Source of the DNA: Bacteroidota bacterium | GTDB lineage: Bacteria > Bacteroidota > Bacteroidia > Chitinophagales > Chitinophagaceae | Direction: 5' to 3' | Assembly: GCA_018267915.1 (NCBI GenBank) | Contig: JAFDXN010000025.1 | Location: 1-64,000, forward strand | DNA: 64,000 bases | Shown: positions 53,451 to 61,574 of the stretch, piece by piece | How positions within the stretch are numbered: position 1 is the first letter of the stretch | Layout: every line of letters begins with the position of its first letter | Notes under the pieces: model-generated | What the model was told of the DNA's origin: nothing | Seen by the model: only the letters and a program-made list of their open reading frames with translations | Database searches by the model: none | Made by a program: the position numbers and the translations under genes

Positions 53451-54743
53451 ATGAAATATTTACCAATACCATCAAAGCTATATACACAAAACCGCCAGCG
53501 CTTTATCAAAAAGATGAAGCCTAATTCCATCGCCATTTTCCCGGCCAATCCCATACTGCCGACCAATGGTGATGCGATCTACGATTATATCCCTGAGTCG
53601 GATGTGATATGGATGTCGGGCATAGTGCAGGAAAAAAGCATGGTGGTATTGTATCCGGATAATCCCGACCAAAGCGCCCGTGAGGTGCTGGTGTTGCTGC
53701 GCCCCAACGAAACTTTGGAAAAATGGGAAGGTCATAAGCTGCGTAAAGAAGAGGCTACCGCCATTTCAGGCATTCAAAACATACAGTGGCTCGATAGCTT
53801 TGATGCCATGCTGCAGGTGATGATGCACAATGCCGACACTGTTTACCTCGACAGCAATGAGAACGACAGGCTCGACACTTCGCTCTTCCGGCCCGATCTT
53901 TTATACGTGCACCAGTTCATGCAGCGCTACCCGCTGCACAACTATGAGCGTGCCGCACGCATCCTGAAGGAACTGCGCGGCGTAAAAACCAAAGAAGAGA
54001 TTGCCGTGGTGCAAACTGCAGTAGATATTACAGAAAAGGCATTCCGCCGCGTGATGCAGTTCATTAAGCCCGGTGTAATGGAATATGAGATCGAGGCCGA
54101 GATCACACACGAGTTCCTGCGCAACCGTGCCACCCGTCACGCCTATGGCGCCATCATTGCCTCCGGCGATAGGGCGCGCATACTCCACTACGTGGAGAAT
54201 AACCAGGAATGCAAAAGCGGCGAACTGATACTGATGGACTTCGGCGCGCAGTATGGCAACTACAATGCAGATCTTACACGTACCATTCCCGTAAACGGCA
54301 AGTTCACCAAGCGACAAAAAGAAGTGTACAATGCCGTGCTGGCAGTGCACAACTACGGCAAGAAATTGCTGAAGCCCGGCATCAGGTTCCCCGACTATGT
54401 GAACAAGATCAATGTGGAGATGGAAAAGCAATTGCTCAGCATCGGGCTGATCACCAAAAGCGATATCAAAAACCAGGATCCCGCTAATCCCGCATACCGT
54501 AAATATTTCTACCACGGCGTCACCCATCACCTCGGTGTTGATGTGCACGACTTGGGCACACGTACCGAAGCCGTTAAGGAAGGCATGCTATTTACAGTAG
54601 AGCCCGGCATCTATATAGAAGAGGAGCAAATGGGTATCCGTATCGAGAACAATATCTGGATCACCAAAAGCGGTAACGAAGATCTGTTCAGGAAGATACC
54701 CATCACGGTAGAAGAGATCGAAGCCTGCATGAAACGTAAATAA
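53451..54743 (+). CDS. pepP: Xaa-Pro aminopeptidase (M24B)
   Basis: 430 residues. An aminopeptidase P N-terminal domain (about 1-140), then a pita-bread catalytic domain. The metal ligands are in D-F-G-A-Q-Y-G-N-Y-N-A-D-L-T, H-H-L-G-V-D-V-H-D, V-E-P-G-I-Y-I and R-I-E-N-N. Removes N-terminal residues preceding proline. No signal peptide, so cytoplasmic. Normal length for the family. Confidence 0.96.
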   Translation: MKYLPIPSKLYTQNRQRFIKKMKPNSIAIFPANPILPTNGDAIYDYIPESDVIWMSGIVQEKSMVVLYPDNPDQSAREVLVLLRPNETLEKWEGHKLRKEEATAISGIQNIQWLDSFDAMLQVMMHNADTVYLDSNENDRLDTSLFRPDLLYVHQFMQRYPLHNYERAARILKELRGVKTKEEIAVVQTAVDITEKAFRRVMQFIKPGVMEYEIEAEITHEFLRNRATRHAYGAIIASGDRARILHYVENNQECKSGELILMDFGAQYGNYNADLTRTIPVNGKFTKRQKEVYNAVLAVHNYGKKLLKPGIRFPDYVNKINVEMEKQLLSIGLITKSDIKNQDPANPAYRKYFYHGVTHHLGVDVHDLGTRTEAVKEGMLFTVEPGIYIEEEQMGIRIENNIWITKSGNEDLFRKIPITVEEIEACMKRK

Positions 54744-54746
54744 TGC

Positions 54747-55832
54747 TTACTTCGTTAGCTTATTTAACGTTCGGTCAATGGTTTTCTGCCTGAACTTAAA
54801 ACGCCGCGCTATTGTAAGCCGGTAGCTGCTCAGGTCGAAATCTTCCCTGGTTGAAGGTATAGGGGTCATGTTTTTGGTGAAAAGCCACAAATACTGGAAG
54901 CCGACGAAATAACGTGTCGAGTTATACCCTACTCCGAGCCTGAACGCGATATCGAGCTGAGTGCTCACCTTGTCGTTGCGGCTGTCAGCTACCGTGTTCG
55001 ACAAGGTGGTATAGCTAAAACCCTCGCCCAGGTTCAGTGCAGCAGAAGCAAAGTAGTTTTTGTGTATTACCAGGTTATACGCATACCCCACATTTACCAC
55101 AAGGCTATAAATATTCGACCTGTTAAACTTGTCCCCGCGAAAGAACGTCGCATTATTTATGTCCCCTGGAATAATTGATGAATCGGCATTGATCAGGATA
55201 GTATATATACCTGCTCCCAGCATTGGCGAGCCGGCACTTTTTTTCTGAAACTGCTTTTGCGAAAATGTGCTGGCCATTGAGAATCGCTTGGCGTTGAAGA
55301 TATATTCACCATCAATACCTATAACCCCGGTGCGCAGGTCAGGGCGTATATAATAGGGATTGGCAGTGTAATTGTTCAGTATGGCTGCCGGATCAGTGAC
55401 GTAGTAGCCACGGTAGTATTTACCGTAGATATTGAAGGTGATCTTGGGCAGGAATATCTCCGTCGACAGGTCGAAACTCTTTGTCCTCCCATATTTTTCA
55501 TATTCCTTCACGATGCCGGTCCGGAAACCGAGCGTAAGGCCTATCCCCCTGTAGCTGGCGCCGAAGCCAAGGTTGACCGGTGTATTCGGCTGGTATTTTA
55601 TCGATTCACCTGCAGCCCGATCTATTAATTTATAATCGATGAAGTTCCGGGAGCCTACGATTTTCACAGTAAGGTTTTTGGGCCAGGCGCCTATGTAGGA
55701 GCTGTCGTATTTTACTTTAACGGCCTTTACTATGGTCTTGATATTGTCCTTTATATCCTGGCCGAGAGCAGCCAAAGAAATGAGATTGCCGACGATACAG
55801 CACAATACAAAAGTCACGCCCCGTTTCACCAT
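54747..55832 (-). CDS. DUF4421 family outer-membrane-like protein
   Basis: 361 residues with a signal peptide (G-V-T-F-V-L-C-C-I-V-G-N-L-I-S-L, cut after A-L-G-Q). The DUF4421 pattern is readable: Y-Q-P-N-T-P-V-N-L-G-F-G, I-G-L-T-L-G-F, then alternating beta strands (F-F-R-G-D-K-F-N-R-S-N near residue 230, L-G-V-G-Y-N-S-T-R-Y-F-V-G-F) to a C-terminal strand region. Likely a beta-barrel in the outer membrane; function unknown. A TATATTTG box lies 14 bp before the ATG. It converges on pepP with 3 bp between. Confidence 0.9.
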   Translation of the reverse strand: MVKRGVTFVLCCIVGNLISLAALGQDIKDNIKTIVKAVKVKYDSSYIGAWPKNLTVKIVGSRNFIDYKLIDRAAGESIKYQPNTPVNLGFGASYRGIGLTLGFRTGIVKEYEKYGRTKSFDLSTEIFLPKITFNIYGKYYRGYYVTDPAAILNNYTANPYYIRPDLRTGVIGIDGEYIFNAKRFSMASTFSQKQFQKKSAGSPMLGAGIYTILINADSSIIPGDINNATFFRGDKFNRSNIYSLVVNVGYAYNLVIHKNYFASAALNLGEGFSYTTLSNTVADSRNDKVSTQLDIAFRLGVGYNSTRYFVGFQYLWLFTKNMTPIPSTREDFDLSSYRLTIARRFKFRQKTIDRTLNKLTK

Positions 55833-55846
55833 ATCCTGTTGTTATG

Positions 55847-55854
55847 CAAATATA
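55847..55854 (-). promoter_or_regulatory. -7 box for the DUF4421 gene
   Basis: Minus-strand TATATTTG, 14 bp before the ATG; a TTG lies 24 bp upstream of it. Confidence 0.5.
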
Positions 55855-55898
55855 AGGCCATGGTGGTACGGCGCGATGCAATGGGTTAGAGCAGGAAG

Positions 55899-57422
55899 CT
55901 ACAGCTGCGAAAGAACATTTGTTATCCGCAGCGCTGTTTCTGCCTTGCCGATCATCTCCGCAATGATAAATACGCCGGGACCAAATTTGCCGCCAACCAG
56001 CATAACGCGGAGCGGCAGCAGCACATCGCCTTTTTTAAGACCGTGCTGATCGAGCACACCGTTAAAGTGCTGCTCAATTGCAGTATGCTCCCAACTACCG
56101 ATACCGTCCAAACCAGCCAGCCAACTTTCGAAAAATTGCCTTTTCTTTTCATCCCACTTGGCTTGTATGGATGGCAAATCAATATGCTGCGGAGTAACAA
56201 AGAAGAAACGACCCTGCTGCACAAAATCGGGAAGAAGCGTGCATCGTTCTTTGATGAGCCCGATTACTTTTTGCAAATAGCTATCATCAATAGGGATCTG
56301 TTCTTTTTCAAAGTACGGTTTCACCAATGGCAGCAACTTATCATCAGCCGTATGCTGTATGTATTGATGATTGAACCACTTTGCTTTTTCGTAGTCGAAC
56401 TTGGCACCGCCCTTATGCACCCTGTCGATGGAGAATTTTTGCACCAGCTCATCAAGCGAAAATATCTCCTGTCCGGTACCGTCGTTCCAACCCAGCAGTG
56501 CAAGCATATTTACGAAAGCCTCCGGCAGAAAGCCACGCTCTTTAAATCCGGTAGTTGTGTCATTTGTCTTCGGGTCTTTCCAATCCATAGCGAACACGGG
56601 GAAGCCCAGCCTGTCGCCATCGCGCTTGCTGAGCTTGCCATTGCCATCGGGTTTCAGTATCAACGGCAGGTGGGCCCACTGCGGCATGTTATCCTTCCAG
56701 CCGAGGTACTCCCAAAGCAGGAGGTGAACAGGAGCACTAGGCAGCCACTCCTCTCCCCGAAAGGCGTGTGTTATCTTCATCAGGTAATCGTCAACCACTA
56801 CGGCCAAATGATAAGTGGGCATACCGTCGGCTTTGAGCAGCACCTTATCATCAACAAGATTGGTATCGAAGTGTATCTCGCCCCTTATCATATCAGTGAA
56901 GCTCACTGTCTGATTTTGCGGCATTTTGATTCGTATTACATAGGGAGTTTTCTTTTCCAGCAGATCCACCACTTCCTCAGCCGGCAATGATAACGAGTTA
57001 CGCATTTGCTGGCGGGTGTTGCTATCGTATTGCGGATTGGGATTAGTATCGGTGCGCAGCTGGTTGCGCATATTTTCCAGTTCGTTCGTTGTGTCGAAGG
57101 CATAGTACGCATGGCCGGCATCTACCAGCTTCTGCGCATATTCGTAGTATAGGTGTTTACGTTCACTTTGCCTGTAGGGGGCATAAGGTCCACCTTTCTC
57201 CGGACTTTCATCCGGAATAAGGCCACACCATTTGAGGCAGTCCACTATGTATTGTTCGGCACCTTCTACATAACGGTTTTGATCCGTGTCCTCGATGCGC
57301 AGCACAAACTCCCCACCGTGGTGATGCGCAAAAAGATAGTTGTATAGAATGGTGCGCACACCGCCAAGATGCAAACCACCTGTTGGACTAGGGGCGAAGC
57401 GCACTCTTACCTTGTTACTCAT
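55899..57422 (-). CDS. gltX: Glutamate-tRNA ligase
   Basis: 507 residues. Class I synthetase with P-S-P-T-G-G-L-H-L-G-G at residue 12 (HIGH motif as H-L-G-G) and K-L-S-K-R-D-G as the KMSKS loop near residue 265. W-L-P-S-A-P-V-H-L-L and the anticodon-binding helical C-terminus are normal. No GlnRS is in the window; whether this enzyme is discriminating or not cannot be decided. TAACTTTG box 7 bp before the ATG. Confidence 0.97.
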   Translation of the reverse strand: MSNKVRVRFAPSPTGGLHLGGVRTILYNYLFAHHHGGEFVLRIEDTDQNRYVEGAEQYIVDCLKWCGLIPDESPEKGGPYAPYRQSERKHLYYEYAQKLVDAGHAYYAFDTTNELENMRNQLRTDTNPNPQYDSNTRQQMRNSLSLPAEEVVDLLEKKTPYVIRIKMPQNQTVSFTDMIRGEIHFDTNLVDDKVLLKADGMPTYHLAVVVDDYLMKITHAFRGEEWLPSAPVHLLLWEYLGWKDNMPQWAHLPLILKPDGNGKLSKRDGDRLGFPVFAMDWKDPKTNDTTTGFKERGFLPEAFVNMLALLGWNDGTGQEIFSLDELVQKFSIDRVHKGGAKFDYEKAKWFNHQYIQHTADDKLLPLVKPYFEKEQIPIDDSYLQKVIGLIKERCTLLPDFVQQGRFFFVTPQHIDLPSIQAKWDEKKRQFFESWLAGLDGIGSWEHTAIEQHFNGVLDQHGLKKGDVLLPLRVMLVGGKFGPGVFIIAEMIGKAETALRITNVLSQL

Positions 57423-57429
57423 AAGGCGG

Positions 57430-57437
57430 CAAAGTTA
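57430..57437 (-). promoter_or_regulatory. -7 box for gltX
   Basis: Minus-strand TAACTTTG, 7 bp before the ATG; implies a near-leaderless transcript. Confidence 0.55.
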
Positions 57438-57454
57438 AGGCCTGCGGGTCTTAA

Positions 57455-57491
57455 GAAAAAACAAAGGCTGCAGCCTGAGACTGCAGCCTTT
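57455..57491 (-). terminator. Terminator of the first beta-barrel gene
   Basis: 11-bp stem AAAGGCTGCAG / CTGCAGCCTTT with a 7-nt loop, followed on the minus strand by TGTTTTTTC. Confidence 0.88.
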
Positions 57492-57509
57492 ACCGACGGG
57501 CAAAATATT

Positions 57510-58220
57510 TTAATAGTGACCAAACAGGTAGCCCACAGATATACCCATACCCCAATTCCTTATATAATTATCCGGATCACCTTCCGGCAATATGTTTGAC
57601 AGACCAAATCCAAGGTTGCCGCGGACGAATAGTCCCATGGCGCTTTCGTAACCCAGGTTAAGATTCAAACCGCCATCGAAGGGCCTGATATCATCTGTAA
57701 TGGCGTTGCCAATTCGGGCAGTCGCCTTCCTGTTGTTCTCAGATGCCAGCACACGTCCTGTTGGAGTAACTACGGATGTCCCATTTTCGTTGGTAATAGT
57801 TCCATTCAGAGCAGCTGCTGCATAAGGGCCACCTCCAAAGAAAAATTGTCCACGCCTGTGGCCAAACTTAAACTCCAGGTTTAAGGGCATTTCGATGTAG
57901 TTGATACGGAAGTCATTTCTTATTTCGTTAGTTCTAACCGTGCCATTTGCCTCCAGCACCGTGGTGCTATATTCTTCGCTTGCACCCTTCATGTTATAAA
58001 ACAGGCCGGGTTGAAGGGCGAAATGGCGTGTAATGCCGATGTCTATTACACCACCCACTTTGAAGCCGGCACGCATGCCGTCGCTTACATCAACACCATT
58101 ATAGCGTTCAGAAAAACTGGTAGAATTTATGCCTATTTCGGGACCTACCGATACCCTCTGGGCCTTGACAGCAAATACTGAAACTAAGCCCAATCCTAAT
58201 AGCAAAAATGTCTTTTTCAT
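57510..58220 (-). CDS. Outer-membrane beta-barrel protein (PorT-like), copy 1
   Basis: 236 residues from ATG 58220, signal peptide M-K-K-T-F-L-L-L-G-L-G-L-V-S, cut near V-K-A-Q. Short barrel pattern: V-G-P-E-I-G-I, L-Q-P-G-L-F-Y, Y-I-E-M-P-L-N-L-E-F-K-F, F-F-G-G-G-P-Y, and the end I-S-V-G-Y-L-F-G. The same strand order is seen in the neighbouring gene, so the two arose by duplication. Family members include PorT-like T9SS proteins and many of unknown role. Confidence 0.88.
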   Translation of the reverse strand: MKKTFLLLGLGLVSVFAVKAQRVSVGPEIGINSTSFSERYNGVDVSDGMRAGFKVGGVIDIGITRHFALQPGLFYNMKGASEEYSTTVLEANGTVRTNEIRNDFRINYIEMPLNLEFKFGHRRGQFFFGGGPYAAAALNGTITNENGTSVVTPTGRVLASENNRKATARIGNAITDDIRPFDGGLNLNLGYESAMGLFVRGNLGFGLSNILPEGDPDNYIRNWGMGISVGYLFGHY

Positions 58221-58310
58221 AGTCTTATTTTTGGTTCTCAGCAGCACCATTGATAAGACTATGCCATAACGGCGTTAACAAAAAGTGAAAAGGAAGATAC
58301 GGACACCCTG

Positions 58311-59057
58311 CTATTGCGCTAAATCCTGCGTTTTCTTTGGTTTATCGCCAAACAGGTAACCGACCCTAAGCGAAAAACCCATATTGCGGCTTTTGGCATC
58401 CGGATAGTTGCTGAGGTTGGTAATGCCCAAGGCGAACTCAGCACGGAGAAATAAACCGTTGCTAAATTCGTAACCCTCGCATACCTTAAATCCATAGTCC
58501 AGCTTCTGGTAGCCAAAACTGTCGTCTGCAAAGGTCTGTGAAGTCGTATTTCTTATTGATGAATCGAAGGAAACAACAAGCGCATCTGCGGTAATATCCT
58601 GTTTTACCGTTTGCTTGCCGGCCACCCCATAGGCCACATAAGGGCCTGCTCCTATGAAGAACCGATTGCCTCCCGGCTGCCCCCATTTATACAGAACATT
58701 CACAGGCACCTCCACGTAGTAAAACTTTGATTCCTGCTTCATCGTAATGCCGCCATTGGCAGCGATGTTGAAGGAGGAAACAGGTATACCGATCGACAGT
58801 TTTGTGGTTGCCTCCTCATTGCCACTTTTCATGGTAAATAAAGCGCCAGGCTGCAGGTAGACCCTGTTTGTGATGCCATAGTCGGCCAGTATGCCCAGGC
58901 TACCGCCAAAGGTGGACTTTGTGATCGCAGTAGCCCCCCAAACATTTTTATTGTCACTCAACTTATTGTAGGACCCCGCCAATTCTGCGCCATAGCGAAA
59001 TTGCGCTGGAGAGGATTGCGCAAAGAGTAGGAAAAGGGCAATGAGTATCTGTTTCAT
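58311..59057 (-). CDS. Outer-membrane beta-barrel protein (PorT-like), copy 2
   Basis: 248 residues from ATG 59057 (M-K-Q-I-L-I-A-L-F-L-L-F, cut after S-P-A-Q); a TACATTTG box at 59073-59080 rules out the earlier start. Shares L-Q-P-G, Y-Y-V-E-V-P-V-N-V, F-F-I-G-A-G-P-Y and R-V-G-Y-L-F-G with copy 1 but is otherwise diverged; it continues past the barrel with a short Lys-rich tail. 90 bp upstream of copy 1 on the same strand. Confidence 0.87.
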   Translation of the reverse strand: MKQILIALFLLFAQSSPAQFRYGAELAGSYNKLSDNKNVWGATAITKSTFGGSLGILADYGITNRVYLQPGALFTMKSGNEEATTKLSIGIPVSSFNIAANGGITMKQESKFYYVEVPVNVLYKWGQPGGNRFFIGAGPYVAYGVAGKQTVKQDITADALVVSFDSSIRNTTSQTFADDSFGYQKLDYGFKVCEGYEFSNGLFLRAEFALGITNLSNYPDAKSRNMGFSLRVGYLFGDKPKKTQDLAQ

Positions 59058-59072
59058 ACAAAGAAATATCTG

Positions 59073-59080
59073 CAAATGTA
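59073..59080 (-). promoter_or_regulatory. -7 box for barrel copy 2
   Basis: Minus-strand TACATTTG, 15 bp before the ATG. Confidence 0.5.
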
Positions 59081-59094
59081 TATCAAATTAACCA

Positions 59095-59907
59095 TCAGGT
59101 GGTCATGTTGAACAACATCTCATAAAGCCGCCTGGCATGAACATTAGTATACTGCCGATCGTTGAGCGAAGCGACCCATTTAATACGACGAATAGCATTT
59201 GTTAAGAATAATTCATCTGCCCCCAGCAGGTCGTTAAGATCGAGGGTTCTTTCGTGTACTGCTATCCCGTTAGCAGCGAGCGTCTCCATCACGAAACCCC
59301 GCATTACACCTTCAACACACCCATCCCCGAGCTGCGGGGTATACAGTTTGTTTTCAGACACAACAAACAGATTCGCAATAGTAGTTTCGACGATATTCCC
59401 ATGCGTATTTTTTACCAGGAGGTCGTCCAACCCGCGCGCCTTGCACTGATCAATTGCGGTTTCATAAAGCATGGGGTTCCATGTCTTTTTGTTGGCAACA
59501 GCATCGGTGAGCTTCGAGATGCCTTCGGCAATACCCAGCCGCAAGCCGATCTCGTTGAAAAGAACAGCAGCCGGCGTAAGCGGAAACGTCTCAAAGCAAA
59601 GCACTGCCGGGGCGCCGGCGCCGGACTGCGGAAATACACTGAGCCTGAGCCGGCAAAGGTTGCTCATTTCGTTTGCCACGGCGGTAGCTATAGCCTGTTT
59701 TTTCAGCCAGCGGCAGTTAAAATTTTCAGGCAAGGTAATTCTAAAATGTGCCAGCCCCTTGCACAGCCTGCTCCAATGCAATTCCGCCAACTGTACTTCT
59801 TCTTGTTCGATCAGAATGGTCTCAAACAAAACACTTTGGGTAATGCCCCTAGCAGGCGCTTGTAGTTCTTCCTTCAATAGTTCGCCATTGAAATTGACGT
59901 ATTTCAA
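59095..59907 (-). CDS. Class IV aminotransferase, possibly aminodeoxychorismate lyase
   Basis: 270 residues. Fold type IV PLP enzyme: N-terminal N-F-N-G-E-L-L, H-W-S-R-L near residue 45, an N-K-K-T-W-N-P segment where the PLP lysine is expected, then the hallmark E-T-T-I-A-N-L-F-V-V and G-C-V-E-G-V-M-R. The length and the short N-terminus favour aminodeoxychorismate lyase (PabC) or D-amino-acid transaminase over branched-chain aminotransferase, which is longer. PabC would feed folP. It diverges from the lpxD-like gene. Confidence 0.85.
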   Translation of the reverse strand: MKYVNFNGELLKEELQAPARGITQSVLFETILIEQEEVQLAELHWSRLCKGLAHFRITLPENFNCRWLKKQAIATAVANEMSNLCRLRLSVFPQSGAGAPAVLCFETFPLTPAAVLFNEIGLRLGIAEGISKLTDAVANKKTWNPMLYETAIDQCKARGLDDLLVKNTHGNIVETTIANLFVVSENKLYTPQLGDGCVEGVMRGFVMETLAANGIAVHERTLDLNDLLGADELFLTNAIRRIKWVASLNDRQYTNVHARRLYEMLFNMTT

Positions 59908-59979
59908 TATTCGAATATATTAAAATGTGTTGACAAATATTAGCTTATATATCTATTACCTACTGTGTGCTAACTTACG

Positions 59980-59987
59980 TACTTTTG
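59980..59987 (+). promoter_or_regulatory. -7 box for the lpxD-like gene
   Basis: TACTTTTG, identical to the ychF and moxR boxes, 19 bp before the ATG at 60007. Confidence 0.55.
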
Positions 59988-60006
59988 CCCAAATTTATTT
60001 TCGAAG

Positions 60007-60951
60007 ATGATCCTTAAAGAGCCACTGCCTGTAAAGTGGATTGCTGAATTTACCGGGGCGACGATCAAGGGAGATGCTATGCAGATGGCGACTGGTATAA
60101 ATGAGATACATAAGGTGACAAAGGGCGATGTGACCTTTGTGGATATTGAAAAGTATTACAACGTAAGCCTTAACTCAGCAGCAACGATCATTTTTATCAA
60201 TAAAGAGGTAGACTGCCCCCCGGGGAAGACCTTATTAATGCATGACGACCCGTTCACAGCCTACGTAAAACTTGTAAAACATTTTTTCCCTTTCGAGCCC
60301 GCCAATAAGATGATCGCCGATACTGCTATTATCGGCGAGGGTACCCATCTGCAGCCAAACGTTTTTGTCGGGAATCATGTACGGATCGGTCGTAACTGCA
60401 TCATACATCCCGGCGTGGTGATATATGATGGTGCTATCATAGGCGACAATGTGATCATCCAGGGTAACTCAGTATTGGGAGGTGATGCCTTTTATTTTAA
60501 GACCCGGAGAGACCGCGAAGTGCAGCATGATAAACTGGAAAGCTGCGGACGATTGATAATAGAAGACGATGTGGAAATAGGCGCATGCTGCACGATAGAC
60601 CGCGGCGTGAGCGGCGATACCATCATCGGGAAGGGCACAAAGCTGGATAACCATATCCATATAGGCCACGGCGCTGTTATAGGCAAGAATTGCCTGTTTG
60701 TGGCGCAGGTGGGTATAGGCGGCAAGGCCATCATAGAAGACGAAGTGATGCTGTGGGGCCAGGTAGGAGTGAGCAAAGATCTGACAGTCGGCAAGGGCGC
60801 TATCGTGTACGCACAAAGCGGGGTGGCATCGAGCATAGAAGGCGGCAAGATCTACTTCGGCAGCCCTGTAATGGAAGCCCGTGAAAAAATGAAAGAGCTT
60901 AACTGGATCAGGCGTATACCTGAGATCTGGGAAAAAATCACCAAGGGCTAA
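60007..60951 (+). CDS. lpxD: LpxD-type UDP-acylglucosamine N-acyltransferase
   Basis: 314 residues. An N-terminal LpxD-like uridine-binding domain (T-G-I-N-E-I-H-K-V-T-K-G-D-V-T-F-V-D) is followed by left-handed hexapeptide repeats from about residue 100 (I-G-E-G-T-H-L-Q-P, I-G-R-N-C-I-I-H-P-G) with H-I-G-H-G as catalytic-type histidines. Lipid A synthesis is the expected role. The usual neighbours lpxC, fabZ and lpxA are absent and the C-terminal helix is short, so this may be a second LpxD-like copy of different specificity. Confidence 0.85.
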   Translation: MILKEPLPVKWIAEFTGATIKGDAMQMATGINEIHKVTKGDVTFVDIEKYYNVSLNSAATIIFINKEVDCPPGKTLLMHDDPFTAYVKLVKHFFPFEPANKMIADTAIIGEGTHLQPNVFVGNHVRIGRNCIIHPGVVIYDGAIIGDNVIIQGNSVLGGDAFYFKTRRDREVQHDKLESCGRLIIEDDVEIGACCTIDRGVSGDTIIGKGTKLDNHIHIGHGAVIGKNCLFVAQVGIGGKAIIEDEVMLWGQVGVSKDLTVGKGAIVYAQSGVASSIEGGKIYFGSPVMEAREKMKELNWIRRIPEIWEKITKG

Positions 60952-61382
60952 AGTTTTCCAAACTCATTTAACTGTTCTGCGTCCGGATACCCTTTAGGTA
61001 TGGGATGTGCTTTTATGAACTTCGCTGCGGCGGCACTATCTATACCGCCCGGGATAAGCACACCTGAACGCAGTAATTGCTGTACCAAATCGGCAATCAC
61101 GTTTTTTGTTTCCCCGAAGATTGCCCGCTTGCCTCCCGTGTTAAAAGTTATGATGTAATACTGTCGGCCTTTTATCTGCACCTTGCCGGGATATATATCG
61201 ATCAACGGCGTACCAGCAAAACTGACAATAGAATACGTGGGTGGCACAATATGCGTTCGCTTTAGCAAGGCGAGCCGCTCGCCTTTGAGCCTTATGGTAT
61301 CATCGGCTGCATGATTGGCTTGTGCGTACACAGTTTGCATGAAGCACGATAAGATTAACAATATCAGGGGGCAAGTTTTCAA
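60948..61382 (-). CDS. Exported hypothetical protein (144 residues)
   Basis: Signal peptide M-K-T-C-P-L-I-L-L-I-L-S-C, cut near V-Y-A-Q. Short mature domain with K-G-R-Q-Y-Y-I-I-T-F-N-T-G-G-K and a C-terminal I-P-G-G-I-D-S-A-A-A-A-K-F. No family recognised. Its stop overlaps the end of the lpxD-like gene by 4 bp on the other strand. Confidence 0.75.
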   Translation of the reverse strand: MKTCPLILLILSCFMQTVYAQANHAADDTIRLKGERLALLKRTHIVPPTYSIVSFAGTPLIDIYPGKVQIKGRQYYIITFNTGGKRAIFGETKNVIADLVQQLLRSGVLIPGGIDSAAAAKFIKAHPIPKGYPDAEQLNEFGKL

Positions 61383-61393
61383 GAAGTCGAAAT

Positions 61394-61412
61394 TAATGGT
61401 AAAAGACCATTA
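61394..61412. promoter_or_regulatory. Inverted repeat upstream of the 144-residue protein
   Basis: TAATGGT / ACCATTA with a 5-bp spacer, 12 bp before the ATG. Candidate operator or 5' hairpin. Confidence 0.3.
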
Positions 61413-61527
61413 CCGAAAACCTGCCGCCTGATCTATTTTATTCCTTGAGGGTTATCACGGACGTATCAGCGTAAGATGTCTTTACCAGGTAAGCTGCATT
61501 AGCCGCACTGGCCGGCAGCGGCGTAAA

Positions 61528-61561
61528 AAGAAAAGCTCCCCGCATTTGCAGAGAGCTCCCT
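61528..61561 (-). terminator. Terminator of rng
   Basis: On the minus strand AGCTCTCTGC pairs (with two G-U) with GCGGGGAGCT around an AAAT loop, then TTTTCTTTTT. Confidence 0.8.
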
Positions 61562-61574
61562 GATCTTTCGACGA

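Noticed and set aside
61438..61545. 35-codon minus-strand frame downstream of rng (starts M-R-G-A-F-L-F-T)
   Set aside because: Its start lies inside the rng terminator hairpin and there is no promoter; likely chance, though it looks protein-like.
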